From: Myxococcales bacterium | Lineage (GTDB): Bacteria; Myxococcota_A; Polyangia; Haliangiales; Haliangiaceae | Length of the DNA stretch: 64,000 bases | Reading direction: 5' to 3' | Assembly (NCBI GenBank): GCA_016717005.1 | Contig: JADJUF010000007.1 | Coordinates: forward strand, 316,001-380,000 | Shown: piece after piece, positions 42,299-56,694 of the stretch | Layout of the letters: every line of letters begins with the position of its first letter | Position numbering within the stretch: the stretch's first letter is position 1 | Notes under the pieces: generated by a model | Seen by the model: only the letters and a program-made list of their open reading frames with translations | Database searches by the model: none | What the model was told of the DNA's origin: nothing | Translations under genes and position numbers: made by a program

Positions 42299-43336
42299 TC
42301 ACTTCGGGGCGGCGGCGGGGGCCGGGGCCGGCGCGGGGGCCGCCGGGGCGGGCTCGGCGGCGGCGGCGCGGACCGCGATCTCCTCGTCGATGGCCGCGGC
42401 CATGTACTTGGGATCCGCCGGGCCGCCGTAGAGGCGCCCGTTCAGGAACAAGGTCGGCGTGCCGTCGACGCCGACGTCGGTCCCGTCCTTCATGTCGGCC
42501 TTCACGCGCGGCTCGGCCGCGGCGTAGTCGGCGTCGAACCGGCCCAGGTCGAGGCCGAGGTCGCCGGCGTAGCGGCGGAGGTCGTCCTTCTTCTGGTTGC
42601 CGAACTTCTCGAACACCAGGTCGTGCATCTCGTGGAACTTGCCCTGGACGCTGGCTGCGAACGCCGCCTGCGCGCACCCGAACGAGTCGGGGTGCTTCGA
42701 CACCAGCGGGTACATCTTGTAGTAGACCTTGAGCTTGCCCTTGTTCTCGGCGATCACCCGATCGAGCACCGGCTTGAGCGCGACGCACGCCGGGCAGCCG
42801 TAGTCGAAGAACTCGACCAGGGTCACCGGCGCGTCGGCCGAGCCCACCGTCGGCGCGCCGACGACGTTGATCGTCCAGACCTTGTTGTTCTTGACGTAGC
42901 GCTCCTCGAAGATCGCGCGGACCGTGTCCTCGCTCTGCTCGTCGACGATCAGGTCGTGGACCAGCTTGACCGCGAACGGCGCGCGCTTGCACGAGCCGTC
43001 CTGCGCGAAGCTGGTGCGCAGGCTGTGGGCCTTGCCGCACGGCGACGACAGCGTCCCCACCATCTTGAAGAACAGATCGGCCTTGGCGCTGTCGAGGGTG
43101 CTGACGTCGAAGCCCGGGATCGGCGTGCGATCGAGGGGCGCCGACGCGCCGGTGGTGCCGGAGCCCTGGGCGTGGTCGGCGGCGTTGACCACGTCCTTGG
43201 GGTCAGTCCGGGGTGTGCCCGTGTCCTTCTTGCACGAGGCCCCGGCCAGAAAGCCCACGGTCATCACGGCGGCGATCGACCCGATCACGCGACCGAACAG
43301 CGAGCGGTTTTCGTTGCACTTCCGCGGCGTTTGCAC
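42299..43336 (-). CDS. DsbA-like thioredoxin-domain protein, membrane-anchored
   Basis: About 345 aa from the GTG at 43334-43336; starts at 43288 (GTG) or 43372 (TTG) are also possible. A hydrophobic signal (VIGSIAAVMTVGFLAGASC) may be a lipoprotein signal. The middle part has two Cys (SSPCGKAHS, DGSCKRAPF). The C-terminal half is a DsbA/DsbG-type fold with the redox motif F-D-Y-G-C-P-A-C and the cis-Pro strand GVDGTPTLFLNGRLYGG. The tail is an Ala/Pro repeat. Similar to the disulphide isomerase-like proteins found with TlpA partners, as here. Confidence 0.82.
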   Translation of the reverse strand: MQTPRKCNENRSLFGRVIGSIAAVMTVGFLAGASCKKDTGTPRTDPKDVVNAADHAQGSGTTGASAPLDRTPIPGFDVSTLDSAKADLFFKMVGTLSSPCGKAHSLRTSFAQDGSCKRAPFAVKLVHDLIVDEQSEDTVRAIFEERYVKNNKVWTINVVGAPTVGSADAPVTLVEFFDYGCPACVALKPVLDRVIAENKGKLKVYYKMYPLVSKHPDSFGCAQAAFAASVQGKFHEMHDLVFEKFGNQKKDDLRRYAGDLGLDLGRFDADYAAAEPRVKADMKDGTDVGVDGTPTLFLNGRLYGGPADPKYMAAAIDEEIAVRAAAAEPAPAAPAPAPAPAAAPK

Positions 43337-43405
43337 GCCAGGGGTTGTAGCGAGCGAGCGGGCCGGGTGCAAGCGCCGTCCGGCGATCCCCGACGGGGCC
43401 CCAGC

Positions 43406-43458
43406 TTGACGTCCCGCGTCAACGGCGGTACAAGGCTAACTGAATGACGGTTCATTCA
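43406..43458 (+). promoter_or_regulatory. Promoter and FadR-type operator over the regulator's start codon
   Basis: The palindrome TGAATGACGGTTCATTCA (43441-43458) has perfect 7-bp arms TGAATGA/TCATTCA with a 4-bp centre. This is the half-site and spacing reported for the Bacillus FadR (YsiA) box. It spans the ATG at 43444. Upstream, TTGACG (43406-43411) and TACAAG (43429-43434) with a 17-bp spacer form a plausible promoter whose start site would fall near 43441, so the message may be leaderless. A second dyad TTGACGtcccgCGTCAA (43406-43422) overlaps the -35. Confidence 0.75.
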
Positions 43459-44159
43459 TCGGAGGCTCGGGCCGGGCGCGCCAGCGCCGACCCCGATCGC
43501 GTCGCCAAGCGCGAGCGCATCCTCGACGCCGCCGAGCGGGTGTTCGCGCAGCGCGGCTTCTACGCCTCGAAGGTCGCCGACATCGCCAAGGAGGCGGGCG
43601 TCGCCGACGGCACGATCTACCTGTACTTCAAGAACAAGGACGACCTGCTGATCTCGCTGTTCGAGTCGCGGATGGAGCGGGTCATCCAGATCCTCGGCGA
43701 CGCGATCGCGACCGCGACCGTCCCCGGCGTGCAGCTGCGCGCCTTCGTCCACGCCTACCTGGGGCTGATCGCCGCGCAGCCGACCGCCGCCGAGGTGCTG
43801 ACGATCGAGCTGCGGCAGTCGACCAAGTTCATGCGCGAGTACTCGCCGCACCGGTTCGGCGAGCTCCTGCGCATGCTGGCCGGGGTCATCGCCGCGGGCC
43901 AGGCCACCGGCGAGTTCGCCGACCTGGTCCCGGCGCCCCACGCCGCCCGCATGATCTTCGGCATGCTCGACGAGCTGGCCCTGGCCTGGCTGCTCGGGCG
44001 TGCGCCACGCCGTCGCGGTCAAAAGTCGCCGCCGGCGGTGGCGACCGGGCGCGAACGGGGCAAGATGCCCGCGCCCCCCGGCACTGATTTCGACATCGTC
44101 CGCGCCGCCGACTGGGTGGCGGCGCTCGTCACCACTGGCCTCGAACGAAGGAGCCCTGC

Positions 44160-44163
<4 letters not shown>
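43444..44163 (+). CDS. TetR/AcrR-family regulator, FadR (YsiA)-like
   Basis: 239 aa. N-terminal TetR HTH: RERILDAAERVFAQRGFYAS, KVADIAKEAGVADGTIYLYF, KNKDDLLISLFESRM, very close to the Bacillus-type FadR pattern. The C-terminal ligand domain is all-helical; fatty acyl-CoA is the likely ligand by analogy. The gene is the first of an operon with etfB and etfA, and a perfect FadR-type box overlaps its start codon, implying autorepression and repression of etfBA relieved by acyl-CoA. The stop overlaps the etfB GTG (GTGA); aaggag upstream serves as the etfB ribosome site. Confidence 0.85.
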
Positions 44164-44987
<824 letters not shown>

Positions 44988-45071
44988 CCGTCCCGCGGCG
45001 GCGCCCCGCCGGCTCCCCTCCTCCCCCGACGCGTGGCCTCCCCGGCACGCTCCACCGCAAAGGATCTCGCC

Positions 45072-46040
45072 ATGGGCAACATCCTCGCTTTCTGTGAATT
45101 CGACGGCGGCGCGCTCCGCGCCTCCGCGCTCTCCAACATCGCCTTCGCGCGCCAGGCCGCGACCGCCCACGGCGGCGAGGTCATCGCGCTGCTGATCGGC
45201 GCGGGCGCCGCCGCCGCCGGCGCCGCCGCCGCCACCTACGCCGGCACGGTCCTCACCGTCGAGCACGACGACCTCGCCAGCTACCTGGCCGAGACTTACG
45301 CGCCGATCGTCGCGCGCCTGGCCGGCGAGCACGGCGCCACGATCGTGTGCGCCACCGCGACCGCGGTCGGCAAGGACCTGCTGCCGCGCGTCGCCGGCCT
45401 GCTCGACGCCGGCATGGCGTCGGACATCGCCCAGCTGGACGCCGCCAACCAGTTCACCCGCCCGATCCTCGCCGGCAACGCGTCGTCGACGATCGAGGTC
45501 TCGACGCCGATCATCTGCGTGACCCCGCGCCAGTCGGAGTTCCCGCCGGCCGAGCCCACCGGCGCCACCGGCACCGTCACCGCCGCCGACGCCGGCGCGA
45601 TCGACGCGCTCGGCGCCCGGATCGATCGGGTCGACAGCCAGAAGAGCGATCGGCCCGAGCTGACCTCGGCCAAGGTGGTCGTGGCCGGCGGCCGCGGCAT
45701 GCAGAACGGCGAGAACTTCAAGGTGCTCGAGGAGCTGGCCGATCTGCTCGGCGCGGCCATGGGCGCGTCGCGCGCCGCCACCGACGCCGGCATGGTCCCG
45801 GCCGACTGGCAGGTCGGCCAGACCGGCAAGATCGTCGCGCCCAACCTGTACTTCGCGGTCGCGATCTCCGGCGCCATCCAGCACCTCGCCGGCATGAAGA
45901 GCTCGAAGACGATCGTCGCGATCAACAAGGACCCCGAGGCGCCGATCTTCCAGGTCGCCGACTACGGCGTCGTCACGACCTGGGAGAAGGCCATCCCGGA
46001 GCTGATCGAGGAGATCAAGAAGGTCAAGGCGGCGCGCTGA
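45072..46040 (+). CDS. etfA: Electron transfer flavoprotein alpha subunit
   Basis: 322 aa. Start at 45072 (aaaggatctcgcc then ATG). The FAD-binding C-terminal domain is complete: GRGMQNGENFKVLEELADLL, GASRAATDAGMVPADWQVGQ, TGKIVAPNLYFAVAISGAIQ, and SKTIVAINKDPEAPIFQVAD then YGVVTTWEKAIPEL. The N-terminal domain contains an Ala-rich loop. Forms the heterodimer with EtfB encoded 84 bp upstream. The setting, under a FadR-type box, suggests a role in fatty-acid beta-oxidation. Confidence 0.95.
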   Translation: MGNILAFCEFDGGALRASALSNIAFARQAATAHGGEVIALLIGAGAAAAGAAAATYAGTVLTVEHDDLASYLAETYAPIVARLAGEHGATIVCATATAVGKDLLPRVAGLLDAGMASDIAQLDAANQFTRPILAGNASSTIEVSTPIICVTPRQSEFPPAEPTGATGTVTAADAGAIDALGARIDRVDSQKSDRPELTSAKVVVAGGRGMQNGENFKVLEELADLLGAAMGASRAATDAGMVPADWQVGQTGKIVAPNLYFAVAISGAIQHLAGMKSSKTIVAINKDPEAPIFQVADYGVVTTWEKAIPELIEEIKKVKAAR

Positions 46041-46120
46041 CCGCGCCCGGCCGCGCCGATCACCGAGGGCGCGCAGCCCGGCAGGTGGGCGAGGTCACTG
46101 ACCTTTGATCCGCGGGGCGC

Positions 46121-46200
46121 CGTCGCGCGCCGTCGCTGGACCTCGCGCGCCGTCGCTGGACCTCGCGCGCCGTCGCTGGACCTCGCGCGCCGTCGCTAGG
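46121..46200. repeat. Four 20-bp tandem copies at the 3' end of the MscS gene
   Basis: Unit cctcgcgcgccgtcgctgga is repeated head to tail at 46121, 46141, 46161 and 46181 with few changes. The last copy reads tagg instead of tgga and that difference creates the TAG stop (46196-46198, minus strand) of the MscS-family gene. So the array begins on the gene's stop codon and extends 3'. 20 bp is not a multiple of three. Confidence 0.9.
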
Positions 46201-47440
46201 CCTCGCCCTCGTCCATGCCCGCGACCACCCCGGTGCCGTCGGCGCGCACGCCGCCGGCGATGTCGATGCCGTCCGGGCGCGCGTCGACCCCGCCCTCGCC
46301 GAACCCGCGCACGAGGCTCGCCAGCTCGGGCGCCGGCGGGGCGACCACCGCTGGCGCGATCGTGCCCGGCGCGGCCAGGCTCTCGACGTGGATGCTCGTC
46401 GTCGGGAACGCGAACCGGACGCCCATGCGCGCGGCCAGCCGCAGGATCTCGAGGTTGAGGCTGGTGCGGGTCTGCATCTCGCGCGACCAGCTCGTCGTGT
46501 CGATGAAGCAATAGACCATGATCGACAGCGAGCAGTCGGCGAAGCCGCTGAACTCGACCAGGTAGAAGCCCGTGCGCATGTTCGGCATGCCCGCGATGAC
46601 CGCGCGGATGCCCTCGCAGAACCCCTGCACCAGCTCGGGCGGCGTGTCGTAGGTGATGCCCAGCGTCGTCGAGTAGCGCCGGTAGCGCCGGGCGCCGTAG
46701 TTGTCGATCATCGCCGTGGTCATGCGCGCGTTCGGCACGGTCAGGAGCGACTGCTGGAACGTCCGGATCCGGGTCGTGCGCAGGCCGACCTCCTCGACCA
46801 CGCCCTCGACCTCGTCGAGCTTGATCCGGTCGCCGATCGTGAACGGCTTGTCGACGAAGATGACCAGGGAGCCGAAGAAGTTCGCGATCGTGTCCTTGGC
46901 GGCGAGCGCGAACGCCAGGCCGCCGAGCCCGAGCCCGGCCAGGAGCGAGCCGATGTCGACCTCCATGTTCTGGAGCGTGAACAGCCCGCCGACGACCAGC
47001 GTGAAGCCCTTGGCGGTCCGGCGCAGGATCGGCACGAGCTGATCGTCGAGCTTGCTCTCGGTGCGCTCGGCCTTGGCGGCCAGGTGATCGAAGACGACGT
47101 CGAGCAGCCGGAACGCCAGCCAGACCCCGCCGCCCGCGACCAGGGCCCGGGCCGCGACCCGCAGGACGTTCGCGGTCGAGGTCGGCAGATCGACCAGCGG
47201 CAGCGTCAGGAACAGCACGACCGCGAACGCGACGAAGCCGAACGCGCGGTCGAGCCGGGTCAGCGCCGCCTGCAGGTGCCCCGAGTTGGCCCGGCTCGCG
47301 AGCGCCTGCAGCTTGCGGCCGAGCACGACCTCGCCGATGTGCCGGGCGACCATCGCCGCGAACAGGAGCCCGAGGAGGATGAGGTAGTTCGAGACCTCGA
47401 CTCCCAGGAATGTCTCGTGCAACCAGGCCGGCGTCTGCAA
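46196..47440 (-). CDS. MscS-family small-conductance mechanosensitive channel
   Basis: 414 aa. N-terminal hydrophobic helices (about four), then the MscS pore helix and beta domain: GLGLGGLAFALAAKDTIANF, FGSLVIFVDKPFTIGDRIKL, VEEVGLRTTRIRTFQQSLLT, VPNARMTTAMIDNYGAR. Inner-membrane channel releasing solutes upon hypo-osmotic shock. The Ala/Gly/Pro-rich C-terminal extension (about 355-414) is not part of the family core. The start at 47438-47440 is TTG and is not certain. The TAG stop lies within a 20-bp tandem array. Confidence 0.9.
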   Translation of the reverse strand: MQTPAWLHETFLGVEVSNYLILLGLLFAAMVARHIGEVVLGRKLQALASRANSGHLQAALTRLDRAFGFVAFAVVLFLTLPLVDLPTSTANVLRVAARALVAGGGVWLAFRLLDVVFDHLAAKAERTESKLDDQLVPILRRTAKGFTLVVGGLFTLQNMEVDIGSLLAGLGLGGLAFALAAKDTIANFFGSLVIFVDKPFTIGDRIKLDEVEGVVEEVGLRTTRIRTFQQSLLTVPNARMTTAMIDNYGARRYRRYSTTLGITYDTPPELVQGFCEGIRAVIAGMPNMRTGFYLVEFSGFADCSLSIMVYCFIDTTSWSREMQTRTSLNLEILRLAARMGVRFAFPTTSIHVESLAAPGTIAPAVVAPPAPELASLVRGFGEGGVDARPDGIDIAGGVRADGTGVVAGMDEGEA

Positions 47441-47719
47441 CGGGGAACCTCGCTCGTTGGGGCGCGGCGACCAAGCGCCGCTCGGGGGCCGTCACGCGCC
47501 AGCGCGGCGCGCCCGTCCCATCCACGACGGTTTGTGTACCAACGTTCTCCCGGTCGGTGGGGCGCGATCGCACCCCGCCGGGCGCCGCCCGCCCCCGGCC
47601 GGCCCGGGGGACGCCCCGCGGGTCTGGCCGATCGCCGGCGGTGGGCCACCCGCACCCGAGCCGCCCCACCGATCGCCGCAATGTCGCCCCGGCCGGCCTC
47701 CTGAGGCATGCTCGGCGCC
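47441..47719. other. Divergent intergenic region between MscS and Hsp70-like genes
   Basis: 279 bp without a convincing gene. The only AT-richer patch is gtttgtgtaccaacgttct (about 47530-47548), which could belong to a promoter for either side; no clear -35/-10 pair was found. Confidence 0.4.
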
Positions 47720-49195
<1,476 letters not shown>

Positions 49196-49217
49196 GCCGC
49201 GGCGCGCACGCCGCGCG

Positions 49218-49742
49218 CTACTCGACGGCGTGCGACGCGAGCACCGCCGCGCCGGCGTCCGACGCGCCGCCGGTGACGCCCGGCGCCAGGCAGGTGCCGT
49301 CACACGCGCCGCTGACACACTCCGCGCCGATGGTGCAGGTGCCGCCGACGGCGACGGTGCCCATGAGCGCGGTGCTGCAGGCGGCCGGGGGGGCCGAGGC
49401 GGTCCAGAAGTTCGGGCACGTGAACGCGGCGATCGCGCTGACGCACTGGCCGCCGAGGGTGGCGTCGAAGATCACGCGGCCGGCGTCGACCGAGGTCTGG
49501 AGCTGCGCGCCGCTGATGATGCCGAGCGTGCCCGGGCACGCGGCCTCGGACGCGCCGAACGACGCGGAGAACTCGGCCGGGGTGCCGGGGAAGGTGCTCA
49601 TGCACTCGAAGGCCTTGGCGCAGACGCCGCCGCCGTAGTCGGCGATGAAGTCCGAGGCCGTCAGGGTGTCGTCGCTGCCGCAGGCGGTGGCGGCGACGGC
49701 GAGGGCGGTGACGAGCGAGAGCGAGAGCGAGAGGGTGCGCAT
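49218..49742 (-). CDS. Cys-rich predicted lipoprotein
   Basis: 174 aa. Lipoprotein signal (MRTLSLSLSLVTALAVAATAC). The mature part begins SDDTLTASDFIADYGGGVCAKAFEC, followed by paired Cys (AACPGT, GGQCVS, FTCPNF, PAACST) and an EGF-like end GGTCTIGAECVSGACDGTC, about twelve Cys in total, suggesting a disulphide-held extracellular protein. The FxxxYxxxxCxxxxxC opening is one I associate with small lipoproteins in this bacterial group, but I can give no function. Convergent with the Hsp70-like gene (22 bp gap), divergent from the M3 peptidase gene. Confidence 0.8.
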   Translation of the reverse strand: MRTLSLSLSLVTALAVAATACGSDDTLTASDFIADYGGGVCAKAFECMSTFPGTPAEFSASFGASEAACPGTLGIISGAQLQTSVDAGRVIFDATLGGQCVSAIAAFTCPNFWTASAPPAACSTALMGTVAVGGTCTIGAECVSGACDGTCLAPGVTGGASDAGAAVLASHAVE

Positions 49743-49921
49743 CGAGGTTGGTCCTTTGGATTTCCGTGACGTGGACGACCGGAAACGGCGAAACTAGGCG
49801 GTCCCCGGTGGCGGCGCCAGCGTTAACTTGGGCGGCCAGGCCTCTGCGACCGCGGTGCGACGCCTGCGACCGTGCCGATCGCGCGATCGCGACACCGTGC
49901 GCCTCGCGTAGAGTGCGGGCC

Positions 49922-52153
49922 ATGTCGAAGGCTCGTCGTCCCGCGCTCCTGCCCACCCTGCTGCTCGGCGCCACCGTGGCGCTCGCCGGTTGTCCGAAGA
50001 AGGCGTCGAAGTCCGAGGGCGCGGGCGGCTCCGGCGCCGGGACGTCCGCGCCCAACAGCGAGGCCTACGCCGCGGCCCGCGCCGAGGCCGCGCGCCTCCG
50101 GCCCGCCGCCGATCAGCACCCGCTGCTGGCGCCGTGGACCGGCCCGTACGGCGGCGTGCCGCCCTGGGACAAGCTCGACGTCAAGCAGGTGCCGTCGGCG
50201 TTCACCGCGTCGCTGGCCCTGCTCGAGGCCGAGGTCGCGGTGATCGCCGAGGATCCGGCGCCGGCGACCTTCGCCAACACGATCGCCGCGCTCGAGGGCG
50301 CCGGCCGGCACCACGACCGCATCGACACGCTGTTCTCGGTGATGACCTCGAACCTGTCGAACCCGGAGGTCCAGGCCGTCGACAAGGAGTGGTCGCCGAA
50401 GATCTCGGCGGCGTTCGATCGCATCAACTTCAACGCCAAGCTGTTCGCGCGGATCTCGGCGGTCTACGCCGGCCGCGCCAGCCTCACGCCCGAGCAGGCC
50501 CGGCTGGTGACGCTGCGCCACGATCGGATGGTCCGGGCCGGCGCCCAGCTCGCGCCCGCCGATCAGGCCAAGCTCGGCGCGATCAACGAGCAGCTCGCCG
50601 GGCTGTTCTCGGAGTTCTCGACCCGGGTCCTCGGCGACGAGGACACCTGGATCGTGCTCGACCGCGAGGCCGACCTCGCCGGCCTGCCGCCGTCGCAGCG
50701 GGCCGCGCTCAAGGCCGCCGCCGCCGAGCGCAAGCTGCCCGGCGGGTGGGCGGTCGTCAACACCCGCTCGAGCGTCGATCCGTTCCTGGCGGCGTCGAGC
50801 CGGCGCGACCTGCGCGAGCGGGTCTGGAAGGCGTTCAAGAGCCGCGGCGACAACGGCGACGCCCACGACACCAAGGACCTGATCAAGGACATCGTGCGGC
50901 TGCGCGCCGAGCGCGCGACGCTGCTCGGCTTCGCCACCCACGCCCACTGGCGCATGGCCGACACGATGGCGGTCGATCCGGCCAAGGCCACGGCGCTGAT
51001 GATGCGGGTGTGGCCGGCCGCCGTCGCGCGGGTGGCCGAGGAGGTCGCCGACATGACCGCGATCGCCCACGAGGAGCCCGGCAACGCCAAGCTCGTCATC
51101 GAGCCCTGGGACTACCTCTACTACGCCGAGAAGGTCCGGGCCGCGAAGTACAGCCTCGACCAGGGGCAGATCACACCGTACTTCGAGCTCGGCAACATGG
51201 TCGCGGCCGCGTTCTGGATGGCCGAGCGCCTCTACGGCCTGTCGTTCACCGAGGTCACCGGCCAGGTGCCGGCGTTCCACGCCGACGTGCGGGTCTGGGA
51301 GGTCAAGGACCCGGCCGGCACGCACGTCGGCCTGTTCTACGGCGACTACTTCGCGCGCGCCGGCAAGCGCTCGGGCGCGTGGGCCTCGGGCTACCGCGGC
51401 CACGAGACCTTCACCGGCGCGACCGTCACCGCGATCACCTCGAACAACAACAACTTCGTCCGGGGCGCCGCGGGCGCGCCGGTGCTGATCTCGCTCGACG
51501 ACGCCGAGACCTTGTTCCACGAGTTCGGCCACGCGCTGCACGGGCTCCTGTCCGAGGTCAACTACCCCGGCCTGGCGACGACGCCGCGCGACTTCGTCGA
51601 GTACCCGTCGCAGGTCCACGAGCAGTGGGTGCTGTCGCGGCCGGTGCTCGACAAGTTCGCCAAGCACTACCAGACCGGCGAGCCGATGCCGCAGGCGCTG
51701 GTCGACAAGATCGAGCGCGCCGCGACCTTCAACCAGGGCTACGGCACCGTCGAGTACCTGACCTCGGCGATCCTCGACATGGAGCTGCACATGCTGCCCG
51801 ACGCCAGCGCGGTCGACGTCGGGGCGTTCGAGCGCGACACGCTGGCCAAGATCGGCGCGCCGCGCGAGGTCGCGATGCGCCACCGCCTGCCGCAGTTCAA
51901 CCACCTGTTCACCAGCGACTCGTACTCGGCCGGCTACTACAGCTACCTGTGGAGCGAGGTGATGGACGCCGACACCCGCGAGGCCTTCGCCGAGGCCGGC
52001 GACGTGTTCGCTCCGACCGTGGCCGGCAAGCTGCGCCAGTTCATCCTGGCGCCGGGCAACTCGACCGACCGGGCCGAGGCCTACCGCCAGTTCCGCGGCC
52101 GCGACCCCGAGGTCGGCGCGCTGCTCAAGAAGCGCGGCTTCCCGGTGCGCTGA
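49922..52153 (+). CDS. M3-family zinc oligopeptidase lipoprotein
   Basis: 743 aa. Lipoprotein signal (LLLGATVALAGC), Gly/Ser linker, then a thimet-oligopeptidase-like helical fold. The catalytic zinc motif is H533-E-F-G-H537 (LFHEFGHALHGLL), with the third-ligand glutamate in DFVEYPSQVHEQW and the substrate-binding Tyr/His region DSYSAGYYSYLWSEV. Related to Dcp and oligopeptidase A, but carried to the envelope by its lipoprotein signal; it probably trims small peptides in the periplasm. Monocistronic; MoxR follows after 102 bp. Confidence 0.92.
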   Translation: MSKARRPALLPTLLLGATVALAGCPKKASKSEGAGGSGAGTSAPNSEAYAAARAEAARLRPAADQHPLLAPWTGPYGGVPPWDKLDVKQVPSAFTASLALLEAEVAVIAEDPAPATFANTIAALEGAGRHHDRIDTLFSVMTSNLSNPEVQAVDKEWSPKISAAFDRINFNAKLFARISAVYAGRASLTPEQARLVTLRHDRMVRAGAQLAPADQAKLGAINEQLAGLFSEFSTRVLGDEDTWIVLDREADLAGLPPSQRAALKAAAAERKLPGGWAVVNTRSSVDPFLAASSRRDLRERVWKAFKSRGDNGDAHDTKDLIKDIVRLRAERATLLGFATHAHWRMADTMAVDPAKATALMMRVWPAAVARVAEEVADMTAIAHEEPGNAKLVIEPWDYLYYAEKVRAAKYSLDQGQITPYFELGNMVAAAFWMAERLYGLSFTEVTGQVPAFHADVRVWEVKDPAGTHVGLFYGDYFARAGKRSGAWASGYRGHETFTGATVTAITSNNNNFVRGAAGAPVLISLDDAETLFHEFGHALHGLLSEVNYPGLATTPRDFVEYPSQVHEQWVLSRPVLDKFAKHYQTGEPMPQALVDKIERAATFNQGYGTVEYLTSAILDMELHMLPDASAVDVGAFERDTLAKIGAPREVAMRHRLPQFNHLFTSDSYSAGYYSYLWSEVMDADTREAFAEAGDVFAPTVAGKLRQFILAPGNSTDRAEAYRQFRGRDPEVGALLKKRGFPVR

Positions 52154-52255
52154 TCGGCGCGCTCCGACGGGCCGCCCGTTCCGGACCGCGGCCCGCCCAG
52201 CCGGAATCGCCCGCGCCGGCCGCCGCGGTGGCCATGCTTCGCTATACTGGCGCGA

Positions 52256-54342
<2,087 letters not shown>

Positions 54343-54355
54343 CCGCCACCGCACC

Positions 54356-56551
<2,196 letters not shown>

Positions 56552-56694
56552 CGGCGTGACAACCGCCACCCGGCGATCTTGCCAATCTGGCGCGCCGGCG
56601 CTGGGATGTTGAGCGGCTCCGATCGGCATGTTAGCCATGGTGCTGGCTCCGGCCGCCGCTGCTGGCGGCACCGCCCTTGCAAAGGCTCGCCCTG

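Noticed and set aside
56665..56681. Sigma-54 promoter (GGCACcgcccTTGC) before the fused surface protein
   Set aside because: GG-N10-GC fits, but the start site would fall only about 3 nt before the ATG and past the good ribosome site; such matches are common in GC-rich DNA.
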